Shown: positions 1 to 7,266 of the stretch, piece after piece
Layout: every line of letters starts with the position of its first letter
Position numbering within the stretch: position 1 is the first letter of the stretch
Source: Saccharibacter floricola DSM 15669
Lineage (GTDB): Bacteria > Pseudomonadota > Alphaproteobacteria > Acetobacterales > Acetobacteraceae
Length of the DNA: 64,000 bases
Reading direction: 5' to 3'
Assembly: GCF_000378165.1 (NCBI RefSeq)
Contig: NZ_KB899338.1
Span: 1 to 64,000, forward strand
Translations under genes and position numbers: made by a program
The notes under the pieces: generated by a model
The model's input: only the letters and a program-made list of their open reading frames with translations
The model's database searches: none
What the model was told of the DNA's origin: nothing

Positions 1-952
1 CACCGCCATGATCGACACAGACGGCCATGTTCCCATCTGTTCCTTCAATCATGGCCTTGGCTCGGTGCGTTCCCGCAATCAGGCCATAGGTGCCCGACAC
101 AGCTTGTGCCTCAGCCGCTTGAGCACGGTTTGTTTCGGCAGAAAGAGCGTCGGTGCTGGCAAGGAACCAGAGCTTGCTAGTGCTGTCTTTGATAACGGGA
201 ACCGTGCCGTTTTCTCCAATGCACAGCCCAACAACAGGCACATCGGAAGGCACATTGCCAGAGCCCAGCACATACGCCCCTTTAGGCTGCAACCCTGCCT
301 CAACGGCCTCCGCCCGTTGGGTTTCGGCATCCACATAGGCCCGCGTTGCGAGCGACCAGATGACCTCATTACTATCTTTAATGACAGGAATAGTGCCCTG
401 AAATCCGATACAGACCCCCAGAGCAGGCACATCTTCAGAGGCATTTTTAGAGCCAACAAGATACGGCCCCTTAGGTTGCAAGCCTGCTTCGGCTGCTTCT
501 GCCCGCTGCGTTTCAGAAGCTAGTGCAGCCTTCAGAGTGTCTACCCCGTCCGTTAGAGATCCCCACGCGCTGCTTCCGCCTTGCGTTGGGTCAGCCGTAT
601 TGTCGTCTTGTGTGGAGACAAAGAGCCGAGACGGATTATTGGGATCGCAGACCAACGCCCCTTTGGGGTAGCCACCAATCTGCTGTGCATACGAGCCGTT
701 GAACGGTCTGACCAAGCCCGCCTCAGCCGCGCGAACGGCTTGAGAGAGCATGTTGAGAATGCCGTTCATGTCCTCGCCATAAGGGGGGACGCCACCGGCG
801 GCGATTGGCGTGAAGGTTTCTTTGGGGAAGCCTAGAGCCAGTGAGGCGCGGCCAATGGCGGTTTTGCTTGGAGGAATGGGGGTGAGCGTGCCGCTATCGG
901 CCTGCGCTCCGAAGGGGGTAGGGAAGAGCGGGGAGCTATCGGTTTGTTTCAT
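1..952 (-). CDS. Tail fibre protein, 3' end missing (window edge)
   Basis: The reading frame is open from an ATG at 952 to the window edge (317 codons, no stop), one base after the stop of the DUF2612 gene, so the two are probably translationally coupled. The N-terminal 145 residues have a fibre-type start with a conserved-looking 'PYGEDMNG' segment. From about residue 147 the protein is built of tandem repeats of exactly 63 residues (starting near 147, 210 and 273), each beginning with AETQRAEA-like residues followed by a 'GLQPKG' segment and 'PVIKDS'. The third unit diverges. Position after the baseplate genes and the repeat structure support a fibre or receptor-binding role. The C-terminal tip, which would decide host specificity, is not visible. 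Confidence 0.8.
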   Translation of the reverse strand, partial: MKQTDSSPLFPTPFGAQADSGTLTPIPPSKTAIGRASLALGFPKETFTPIAAGGVPPYGEDMNGILNMLSQAVRAAEAGLVRPFNGSYAQQIGGYPKGALVCDPNNPSRLFVSTQDDNTADPTQGGSSAWGSLTDGVDTLKAALASETQRAEAAEAGLQPKGPYLVGSKNASEDVPALGVCIGFQGTIPVIKDSNEVIWSLATRAYVDAETQRAEAVEAGLQPKGAYVLGSGNVPSDVPVVGLCIGENGTVPVIKDSTSKLWFLASTDALSAETNRAQAAEAQAVSGTYGLIAGTHRAKAMIEGTDGNMAVCVDHGG

Positions 953-953
953 G

Positions 954-1637
954 TTATAAATGCACCTGCTGGTAAAGGATCGTGACGCCAGAGGGACGCG
1001 GGAGAGCGCCGCTTTGCTGGATGATCGTGGCGTCGAGTGGGGAGAGCGGCCAGCTATGGCAGATCGTCATGGTGCCGTTGGCATTGGCCAGCGACGTGGC
1101 GGCAAAGAAGATGCCGTTATTGAACGTCTGGGGCGTGTCGGCGCCTCTTTTGGCCTCCGAAAAGCCTAGATAATCGTTGGCTGGCGTGCCTTCGGAGAGG
1201 TAGATCATCCCTCGGTCGCCAAAGATCAGCATGAGAATACGGTTGATGTCGGCAATGGAGCCGCTGGAGATATTGGCGGCCGCTTTGGCCATGATGAGCC
1301 TGCGATACGCGTCATCGGCGAGAGCGAAGTTCTGCGTACTGGTGGGACCGTTATAAAAGAAGCCCTCATTGAAGGGGAGCGCCGTTCCGGTGCTGTCGTT
1401 CGCTTCGTCAAAGCCGAGATAGCGCGGTTGAGGTACTTTCTGAACGCGGCCCACACCCACGATGCGGCCCCACACATCCAGCCCCCAGCCTTTAGCGGTG
1501 TCGATGTTCCAGACGTCGTTGTAGAAGCGCTCGATAAGGGCGTGCGGATCGGCGGCTTGGTTGAAGGTGCTTATGAGCGATAGAAGGCGCGGGGAGTTGG
1601 CATATTGCGCCAAGATCGTGCTGCGGAGATTATCCAT
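954..1637 (-). CDS. DUF2612-type baseplate/tail protein
   Basis: A 227-residue protein between the baseplate J gene and the tail fibre. The N-terminus ('LLSLISTFNQAAD') and the 'WGLDVWGRIVGVGR' segment match the pattern I know from DUF2612 phage proteins, which occupy the position of P2 gpI (tail formation, linking baseplate wedge to fibre). Two similar 'YLGFDEA'/'YLGFSEA' segments near residues 73 and 156 suggest an internal duplication. The start codon overlaps the stop of the J gene. The family name is from memory; the role is inferred from gene order. Confidence 0.7.
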   Translation of the reverse strand: MDNLRSTILAQYANSPRLLSLISTFNQAADPHALIERFYNDVWNIDTAKGWGLDVWGRIVGVGRVQKVPQPRYLGFDEANDSTGTALPFNEGFFYNGPTSTQNFALADDAYRRLIMAKAAANISSGSIADINRILMLIFGDRGMIYLSEGTPANDYLGFSEAKRGADTPQTFNNGIFFAATSLANANGTMTICHSWPLSPLDATIIQQSGALPRPSGVTILYQQVHL

Positions 1638-2872
1638 TACACAAGCTCCACGGTGATCGTGGCCGGGGTGACGGTCGGGAGCTGATTGATGGGTAGGCGT
1701 AGGCGCGTCTGGTTCGTTAGGCTGTCAGTGCTGAGGGTCAGAGAAAGAACCTCCGCCCAATCGCCTAGCGCATCGACCACCGCCGAGAGGCGGGACGCGT
1801 AGAGCGTTCCACCCATCCGCGCGCGGTATTTGCCCGCCGTGAGCACGCCCATAATGGCAGCCTGCACCTGCGCAACGACGTCAGATGGCACGCTGTCGGA
1901 TTGTTCGAGCGTGACGGCGACGGTCACAGGCACGGGCTGCGGTCGGTCATAACGAAACGTGTAGGAGGGGCGATTGCCGTCATAAACCGGGTTCGTGTCC
2001 TGCACGGTGACGAGCCGGTCGCCCATCGTGGCAATGCCAGGGGGCTTCTTAGCAAGGATCGCCTGGCCAATCGCAGTCTCCGTCCCGCCTTCGACGAGCA
2101 CGTAAAGTGCGTGGGGTTCCATCGGCACCCCGCTGATCGTCGTCGCGTTGCCGCTGGGATTATCCATCACGTAGGCGTCCGTCACGCCATCCAGTTCCAG
2201 CAAGGCGCCCATCAAAGACGCGTTTTGGCTGCGGCTATTGGCTGCGACAGAGTTCCGCCGCCGCGTCTCAAAGTCCGTTCGGGTTTCTTGATTGTTGCCG
2301 ATGATACCCGCTTGAGGATTAGTGATTGAATCCCATCCGGCTATCTGCTGATAGAGCCCCGTTAAGGTACCAGCGGGGCAGTCAACTGGGCCTGTGACGG
2401 TGTTTTCAAATTGGATCGTGACCGTGCTGTCGCGCCCAATCGTTCCGGTCTCCTGGGCGGTGTAGCTGTTGCCGTTCGTGTCCTGCACCATCGTGCCGGC
2501 GGGGATCACAGTGCCCGGATAACCACGACATAGACCATTGACGACGGTTGCTGATCCGGCACGGCGTTCCATAAAGTAAATGCGCCCGATGGCATCTTGA
2601 AGAACACCGAAAGCGGTTTGTGGATCAATCCCAGCCATGAGCGCCATAAAGGCGGCGTGGACATCGGAGAGAATAGCCGTTTGCGATACAGCAAGCTGGC
2701 TTTGCGGTTTGGCGACCAACAAATTCCCGTCATCATCATAAAAAGAAAGCCGCCCATTTGTGGCGGCTTGTAGGTCAGCGATAACGCCTTGCAGGATGTC
2801 AGCAGAAGAGGGCGCTTGATAGCCCGTATCGGTCAGGGCCGGGGCTGGCACTTGAGTGCTAGAGGGTGACAT
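1637..2872 (-). CDS. Baseplate J-like wedge protein
   Basis: A 411-residue protein of the Baseplate_J family (P2 gpJ, Mu gp47, T4 gp6 relatives), which forms the wedge ring of contractile-tail baseplates. Supporting features are the 'AFMALMAGIDPQTAFG' segment, the region around 'GTVIPAGTMVQD', and the C-terminal 'SRLSAVVDALGDW' region. I place the start at the ATG at 2872, which overlaps the end of the gp25-like gene by 14 bp, rather than a longer upstream extension whose residues only reflect overlap with that gene. The order gp25-J-DUF2612-fibre is the standard baseplate order. Confidence 0.85.
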   Translation of the reverse strand: MSPSSTQVPAPALTDTGYQAPSSADILQGVIADLQAATNGRLSFYDDDGNLLVAKPQSQLAVSQTAILSDVHAAFMALMAGIDPQTAFGVLQDAIGRIYFMERRAGSATVVNGLCRGYPGTVIPAGTMVQDTNGNSYTAQETGTIGRDSTVTIQFENTVTGPVDCPAGTLTGLYQQIAGWDSITNPQAGIIGNNQETRTDFETRRRNSVAANSRSQNASLMGALLELDGVTDAYVMDNPSGNATTISGVPMEPHALYVLVEGGTETAIGQAILAKKPPGIATMGDRLVTVQDTNPVYDGNRPSYTFRYDRPQPVPVTVAVTLEQSDSVPSDVVAQVQAAIMGVLTAGKYRARMGGTLYASRLSAVVDALGDWAEVLSLTLSTDSLTNQTRLRLPINQLPTVTPATITVELV

Positions 2873-3212
2873 GTAAGGTCTTACCTGTCTGGGTTGTGGC
2901 GTAAATCGTGCCCGTGAGGCGGCGTGTGTTGCGGTCATAGGACAGGAGCGTGTCGGCATCGACAACGCCCGCAACTTTCATCGCTGCTTCATTGAGGGTG
3001 GTTTGAATGAATGAGAGATTGGGGCCGCTTTGCTCGTTAAGAAGCGTATTGAGAGAAAGTCCACTGGTCGGGTCATACCAGCTCTCGCCTAGAATGAGCT
3101 TGATGCTGTTCCCGATGGTTTGAGCGACAGAGAGGTTCTCATTTGTAAGAGCTAAATCCCCCGTTTCAGTAATGGATAAGTCCCAGTCATCTGTCAGAAG
3201 AAGGTCGGCCAT
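2859..3212 (-). CDS. gp25/gpW-like baseplate wedge protein
   Basis: A 117-residue protein with the features of the GPW_gp25 family: an acidic start, 'QTIGNSIKLILGESWYDPTSG' broken around residues 31-51, and a C-terminal beta-rich part. In P2 (gpW) and T4 (gp25) this small subunit starts sheath polymerisation at the baseplate. Its position directly before the baseplate J gene is diagnostic. An RBS-like purine stretch precedes the ATG at 3212. Confidence 0.8.
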   Translation of the reverse strand: MADLLLTDDWDLSITETGDLALTNENLSVAQTIGNSIKLILGESWYDPTSGLSLNTLLNEQSGPNLSFIQTTLNEAAMKVAGVVDADTLLSYDRNTRRLTGTIYATTQTGKTLHVTL

Positions 3213-3223
3213 GAGGTTGTTCC

Positions 3224-3835
3224 TTAGTGCGGTGGTGAGGTTGTTGATCCCCCCGATTGCACGCCGCCGTGCGTGTGGTGATCCAGAGAGATACCGCCAC
3301 CTGTCACGTCACCTGTTGCGGTCACAGAACCATTGACATGGAGGTCAGCATTGACGGTGACAGGCTGAGGACTGGTGAGCGTAATGCCGCTTCCAGGGGT
3401 AATCGTGATAACGTGCTTGGGGGCTTTGGCCGTCCAAAGCGTGCGGATATACACGGCATCTTCCCACGCATAGCAGCGCGCTGTTGGTGGAGTGCTAGAC
3501 TATTGCGTGGCCTTGAGGCGCGATATATCCCGATAGGCACACACAGCGATGCCAATATCCCCCGGCTGCGGGTCGATCTGTAAAACACACTCCCCCGCTT
3601 GTTCGTAGCCATAGGGGATGTCGTGAAGGGGCGCGTGGGGGATGCCGCGTCCGTCAGTGGTGACTTGCTGGATCATAGGCGCGACGATGAGACGGTGTTT
3701 TTGGAGGTCAACAGACACAATCTGAACGGGAACAATGATCGTACCTTTCTGCCCTACAGTGCGTAGAATGTAATTCAGCCGCTCAACGTCGGAATGGGTC
3801 GTGTTTTGAGTGAAGAGACCAAAGAGAGAAGACAT
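3224..3835 (-). pseudogene. Baseplate central spike protein (Gp138/gpV-like), split by an in-frame TAG
   Basis: One reading frame of about 203 codons is interrupted by a single TAG at 3502-3500. Upstream, residues 1-111 resemble the Gp138 N-terminal OB-fold domain ('VERLNYILRTVGQKGTI', then 'QPGDIGIAVCAYRDISRLKA'). Downstream in the same frame comes a 'YAWEDAVYIR' segment, a beta-helix-like part, and the spike apex 'HHTHGGVQSGGSTT', which has the metal-binding HxH pattern of membrane-piercing spikes. Both halves are needed in one protein. The TAG could come from CAG by a single C-to-T change. Alternatives are amber read-through or a sequence error; restart at GTG 3454 would give only the apex. 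Confidence 0.8.
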
Positions 3836-3837
3836 AG

Positions 3838-4899
3838 TCAGCCTATCCTTGCGCGCGCCTGGTCGAGATTGCCCAAATTGGCGAAATACGCCTCTATCTC
3901 AGACTCCCACGGCCCATCTGGCATTTCTGAAGAAAGGTGATGTGTCACGGCGCGGACGACATAATACCCCGTGCCATTGGGCAGCGTTTCGCTTTCAACC
4001 CGGATGACATCTCCAAAGGACAAAGACGGGCGATAACGTAGCTTGAAGACGATCCCGCAATTATTGAAGGACGGAACGCCAAGCAATCCAGTATGTTTGT
4101 TAATAACCTGCTTATCGCCTTCACTAGCAAGGCGGCGTTCGACATTAGGCCGGATGCTGAGGGTGCGTCCGTCGATAATATAGCTTGCAAAACCTTCTAG
4201 GGAGCATTTGTCGAGCTGGTCGGTATAGTTCCCTGTAAAGTATGGATTGACCAGCATGGTCTCAACGCCATGATTGACAAACCTCAAGTTGAGGTCTTTG
4301 GCGATCTTTTGAAAAACATCAGCGACCTTAACGGCTCCCTTGTAGGACATAACAGGAGCCGGGATAACCCTAATCGGGTCCATCGTGTTCGACTGGATAG
4401 CGAGAAACGGGTCGGGTAGAGACGACATATCCGCAACAGAATTGACCAGCCCACCTCGGTAAATCAGGGTGGCGATATCGTTTTTAGCCTGATCCCCATA
4501 GAGTTTCTGGCGGCGCTTGTTGATAGCCGTTGCAGGAGGGACATAGCCTTTAGCCGCGCGTTCAACGCTGTAAAGTCGGATTTCTACAGGGTAGTTGTTA
4601 TCTCCGACCTGAAAGATCATGCCGTTATTGCCATACCCCGCAACAGCACGAAGAATGTCCTGTGGAGGGTTATAGACACAGATTTGACTTTCCACACCGC
4701 CTTGTTGCCCTGAACAGACGATCTGCGCTTCTGTGCGGAAACCTTCCATGAGGATCGTATCGCCCTCAAGCTCTGAGGGGACGCTGTTCCATTGGTGGTA
4801 GTCTACCTTCTTTGTGCCGGGTGGAATATAAAGTTCCACCGCTAGACGGCGTTTTTGGAAGTTGGGGCGTCCCCGAACGTTACGATGTTCTTCCGTCAT
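3838..4899 (-). CDS. Baseplate hub protein (gpD/gp44-like)
   Basis: A 353-residue protein with the position and size of the tail hub (P2 gpD, Mu gp44), which sits on top of the spike. Consistent features are the early beta-rich region and the 'VADVFQKIAKDLNLRF' segment near residue 190. The C-terminal 'GDVIRVESETLPNGTGYYVVRAVTHHLSSE' part (given here in pieces) looks like the hub domain-III beta strands. It ends two bases before the spike gene and its start overlaps the plug gene by 20 bp. The assignment rests mainly on order and domain feel, so it is moderate. Confidence 0.65.
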   Translation of the reverse strand: MTEEHRNVRGRPNFQKRRLAVELYIPPGTKKVDYHQWNSVPSELEGDTILMEGFRTEAQIVCSGQQGGVESQICVYNPPQDILRAVAGYGNNGMIFQVGDNNYPVEIRLYSVERAAKGYVPPATAINKRRQKLYGDQAKNDIATLIYRGGLVNSVADMSSLPDPFLAIQSNTMDPIRVIPAPVMSYKGAVKVADVFQKIAKDLNLRFVNHGVETMLVNPYFTGNYTDQLDKCSLEGFASYIIDGRTLSIRPNVERRLASEGDKQVINKHTGLLGVPSFNNCGIVFKLRYRPSLSFGDVIRVESETLPNGTGYYVVRAVTHHLSSEMPDGPWESEIEAYFANLGNLDQARARIG

Positions 4900-5185
4900 A
4901 GATAAGTTCCCAACGCGTCCCTAAGCCTGCTAGCTCAGGGTCTGCGTTTCCTTGTGTGTCGTGAAAGTAAAGATCGCCCGGTAAGGCTGTTCCAACGCGT
5001 CGGATAATCGGCGTGTCGTTTAGGCAAAGACGACCAGAGCACAGCGTGTTTTCATTGAGCATGACGCTCATAAAGAGGCCGTATTGAGGCTGCCAATCGA
5101 GATCAATCGTGCAGGATTGGCCGCTCAATGTGGCAGTCACTGTCTGCGGGGCTGCGGCAGAAAGTGGGATCGTATAAAGGCTCAT
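4880..5185 (-). CDS. Baseplate plug-type protein
   Basis: A 101-residue protein. The pattern 'YTIPLSA', 'TIDLDWQPQYGLFM', 'CLNDTPII', 'GDLYFHDTQG' and 'LGTRWELIY' fits the small phage baseplate plug family (cyanophage Pam3 gp18-like), which closes the tail hub. The gene overlaps both neighbours by a few bases, as expected for a tightly packed baseplate operon. The family assignment is from memory of its motif pattern. Confidence 0.6.
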   Translation of the reverse strand: MSLYTIPLSAAAPQTVTATLSGQSCTIDLDWQPQYGLFMSVMLNENTLCSGRLCLNDTPIIRRVGTALPGDLYFHDTQGNADPELAGLGTRWELIYDGRTS

Positions 5186-5469
5186 AACTGAGACATTTTG
5201 GTAAAAGTGATTGTACGGATTTGAGCCTCTGGGGCAGGTGGGTCGTGCGTTATCCCGTCAGCACGGAGAAGGGCCTTGCCTTCCCACACACCAACCCAGA
5301 CGAACTTAATAAAACCTACTGTTTCTTGAAGGTTCGATAGAGGGACAAAGACAGGTTGTGTTAGGTCGTAATTGGGCGAGGAAAGCAATAGCATCATGAC
5401 CGTGCCGTGGGCGCTGGTATCAACCCAGACGCGATCTATGGGCGTAAACTGTGCGAAATCGTTAGGCAT
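5182..5469 (-). CDS. Phage protein of unknown function, paralogue of the gene at 10044-10370
   Basis: A 95-residue protein with no domain I recognise. It is clearly related to the protein at 10044-10370: both carry a hydrophobic W-V/A-D-x-x-x-x-GTV start, a 'PVFVPLSNLQE'-type strand and a 'GFIKFVWVGVWEGKALLRA' strand. I choose ATG 5469 because an AGGAAG Shine-Dalgarno precedes it; an upstream in-frame ATG at 5490 lies directly in the U-tract of a terminator. The Shine-Dalgarno sits in a small GTAGG/CCTAC hairpin that might modulate initiation. Its location between baseplate genes suggests a virion or assembly role. Confidence 0.6.
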   Translation of the reverse strand: MPNDFAQFTPIDRVWVDTSAHGTVMMLLLSSPNYDLTQPVFVPLSNLQETVGFIKFVWVGVWEGKALLRADGITHDPPAPEAQIRTITFTKMSQL

Positions 5470-5490
5470 GGTAGGACTTCCTACGGACAT

Positions 5491-5518
5491 AAAAAAGCCG
5501 CCCCGATGTGGAGCGGCC
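5491..5518 (-). terminator. Intrinsic terminator upstream of the 5182-5469 gene
   Basis: On the minus strand, a G/C-rich stem (GCCGCTCC...GGGGCGGC) is followed directly by six T. It ends about 20 bases before the next start codon, so transcription from the right must read through it or stop here. The same layout recurs at 9511, 10384 and 15637. Confidence 0.75.
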
Positions 5519-5550
5519 TGTTGAGGAATATAAAACTTTTGTGCAGAAGA

Positions 5551-5796
5551 TCATAAATCAGGGCCAAAATGGGTAAGGTGCCACACTGATTTTTCTCCGG
5601 TTTCGTTTTCTTCTTTTTTCCTCTCAATGTCAGAAGAGACACTTTGTATGTAAGACATGGAGGAGGCCATACAATCCGTGATTGCTTTTGGCCCTTTTTT
5701 ACCGTGGATAAGCTTAAAGAAACTGGAGATTACTTCTTTGAAGGATCTATCATGCTTTGAGATGGCATCCCTCCTTTCGAGGTCGTGTGATGACAT
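5551..5796 (-). CDS. Small hypothetical phage protein
   Basis: An 81-residue, charged, predicted helical protein with no recognised domain. It sits between a terminator (5491-5518) and a divergent secreted-protein gene, like an independently transcribed accessory gene. The ATG at 5796 has no good Shine-Dalgarno; a strong AGGAGG occurs about 30 bases inside the frame but no in-frame start follows it at a useful distance. That weakens confidence in the exact start and in whether it is translated. Confidence 0.4.
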   Translation of the reverse strand: MSSHDLERRDAISKHDRSFKEVISSFFKLIHGKKGPKAITDCMASSMSYIQSVSSDIERKKEENETGEKSVWHLTHFGPDL

Positions 5797-5890
5797 AAAT
5801 AGACATTTTTAGCGTCTTCCTCCAACCTCCTCCCACTTGCGAAAACTCCCATCTCCGGTATGGAGGGGAGAGCATGACAGGGGGAATATT

Positions 5891-6682
5891 GTGAAACGGC
5901 CTTTTACTCTTCTTCTCGCCTCGGGTTTTTCTGGCGTTGCTTACGCATCGGATGCCCCTGTTGATGATGTCTGGACGCAGAGAAGCCAAGTCAGAACGGA
6001 AATGGAGTTTCAGGCGGCGGGGTTTGACCCTGTCTCTGCCCATTGGGGGGCATGGGCTTTCTTTCATCAACCGTCCTCGCAATGCGCTATCTTAGATGGC
6101 TTTGTGAAGATGAATGTGGAGGGGAAAGGACTTCCCGGCGCAACAGATAACCGTGTGATGATCGTTCAAGACAGGCTATGCACCCCAGCAGCCCTACGGC
6201 GATCAGCCCAAGCCCATAGACCGGCTAATGATTACGAAAAGGCGTTCATCCGCCAGCAATGGGGGGTGACGTGGGACAAATCACAGAAAGCGATTAAGGA
6301 CGAAAAGCAGGCAGAGGAAGACAAGAAAAAGGGGCCTGTTGCTCTTCTGCCGCCGCCTCCCTCCGTCTTATATACTATGAAATATCCCAATTCGCCTTGC
6401 TTGATAGTGAAAATGGAATATCCAGAGGAAGAGGAAGCGGCCTCGCTGGAGGGTGAAGTCGATGCTAGGTGCCACTTTGTGAAAAAAGAAGATCATATGT
6501 GGTACGCTGAGAACTGTTCTTTTTCTTCGAAAAACAAAAACTTCAAGGCATCAGCAAAAGACTACATGCAACGCGTTTGCTGGGCCGATGAAAATCGTCC
6601 ATCCTTTGTTGATGTACAGAACGGAACCGGGGATGGCGTCCTTCACCTTGATTATAGCCTAGAAAGTTCTGATTTTCGCTAG
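5891..6682 (+). CDS. Exported accessory (moron-like) protein, function unknown
   Basis: The GTG start at 5891 follows a GGGGGA Shine-Dalgarno. The product (263 residues) begins with a typical signal peptide: 'KRPFTLLLASGFSGVAYA' with a likely cleavage after AYA. The mature part has an acidic/lysine-rich segment and a proline run ('LLPPPPSVLY') near its middle, and several cysteines (about seven) that could form disulphides in the periplasm. It lies on the opposite strand to the surrounding tail genes, between baseplate and DIT-like genes, so it was probably gained as a lysogenic-conversion gene. No family is recognised. Confidence 0.65.
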   Translation: MKRPFTLLLASGFSGVAYASDAPVDDVWTQRSQVRTEMEFQAAGFDPVSAHWGAWAFFHQPSSQCAILDGFVKMNVEGKGLPGATDNRVMIVQDRLCTPAALRRSAQAHRPANDYEKAFIRQQWGVTWDKSQKAIKDEKQAEEDKKKGPVALLPPPPSVLYTMKYPNSPCLIVKMEYPEEEEAASLEGEVDARCHFVKKEDHMWYAENCSFSSKNKNFKASAKDYMQRVCWADENRPSFVDVQNGTGDGVLHLDYSLESSDFR

Positions 6683-6692
6683 CTTCCAATTC

Positions 6693-7259
6693 CTACTTCC
6701 TAGGAATTGGCTCTACATGGCCCATATTTTGTTTCTCCGCAAAGGTTCCGTCTTTGTGTTGGATGACTTTTTTCCCGGTGGAGCGTACTTCTTGAAGCGT
6801 TAGATTGACGATCAAGAGGTCGCAGCCAGAGCGGGCCTCTCTCTTATAATCATACCCCACCAATGTGACGGTTGAAGATGTGTGACCAGGCTGTTTTAGA
6901 AAAAGAATTGAAGCGTTCTCGAGCTGTGTCTCAAGTTTTCCAAGCACTTTCCCTTGATTGCCTGCCGTGCGAAGAGGATCACGCATGAAAACGAGATTGA
7001 GAGTCCAGCTTTCAGGCTTCCGAACTTTATTGTAACTCTGGAATCCCCCGTCTTCGAGCGGTGTTTGGGCGGCATTAGCAGAGGCTGTCATGCCTATCCC
7101 CGTAATACGAGCTTGCGGAAAAAGGGACTTTAGAGCACCTGTATCCTTATCCTTAAAATACAGCCCCCATTCATAGCCGAGAGCTTTATCCAGAAAGCCA
7201 CGTCCAACATTAAGGCCGGTCGCCAATGCGCCGCCTTCTAAATTGCCTAAAAGTCCCAT
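6693..7259 (-). CDS. DIT-like baseplate/tail protein
   Basis: A 188-residue protein directly downstream of the tape measure gene, the usual place for a distal-tail (Dit-like) or baseplate adaptor. The segment 'LVGYDYKREARSGCDLLIVNLTLQEVR' (seen in parts at residues 132-158) is the two-stranded pattern typical of Dit-like N-terminal domains of contractile phages. The N-terminus is glycine/leucine-rich. The assignment depends partly on position. Confidence 0.55.
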   Translation of the reverse strand: MGLLGNLEGGALATGLNVGRGFLDKALGYEWGLYFKDKDTGALKSLFPQARITGIGMTASANAAQTPLEDGGFQSYNKVRKPESWTLNLVFMRDPLRTAGNQGKVLGKLETQLENASILFLKQPGHTSSTVTLVGYDYKREARSGCDLLIVNLTLQEVRSTGKKVIQHKDGTFAEKQNMGHVEPIPRK

Positions 7260-7266
7260 AGAAACC

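Noticed and set aside
8-523. Long plus-strand open frame at the left edge
   Set aside because: It is antisense to the repeated tail fibre frame, which is open to the edge, in line with the neighbouring genes and has tandem protein repeats.
1901-2329. 142-codon plus-strand frame
   Set aside because: Antisense to the baseplate J gene, with no Shine-Dalgarno and arginine/histidine-rich composition typical of shadow frames.
3224-3835. Recoding of TAG as sense throughout the prophage
   Set aside because: TAG ends other genes in the prophage (for example the gp25-like gene and the 33-residue gene at 12319), so a general stop-codon reassignment is unlikely.
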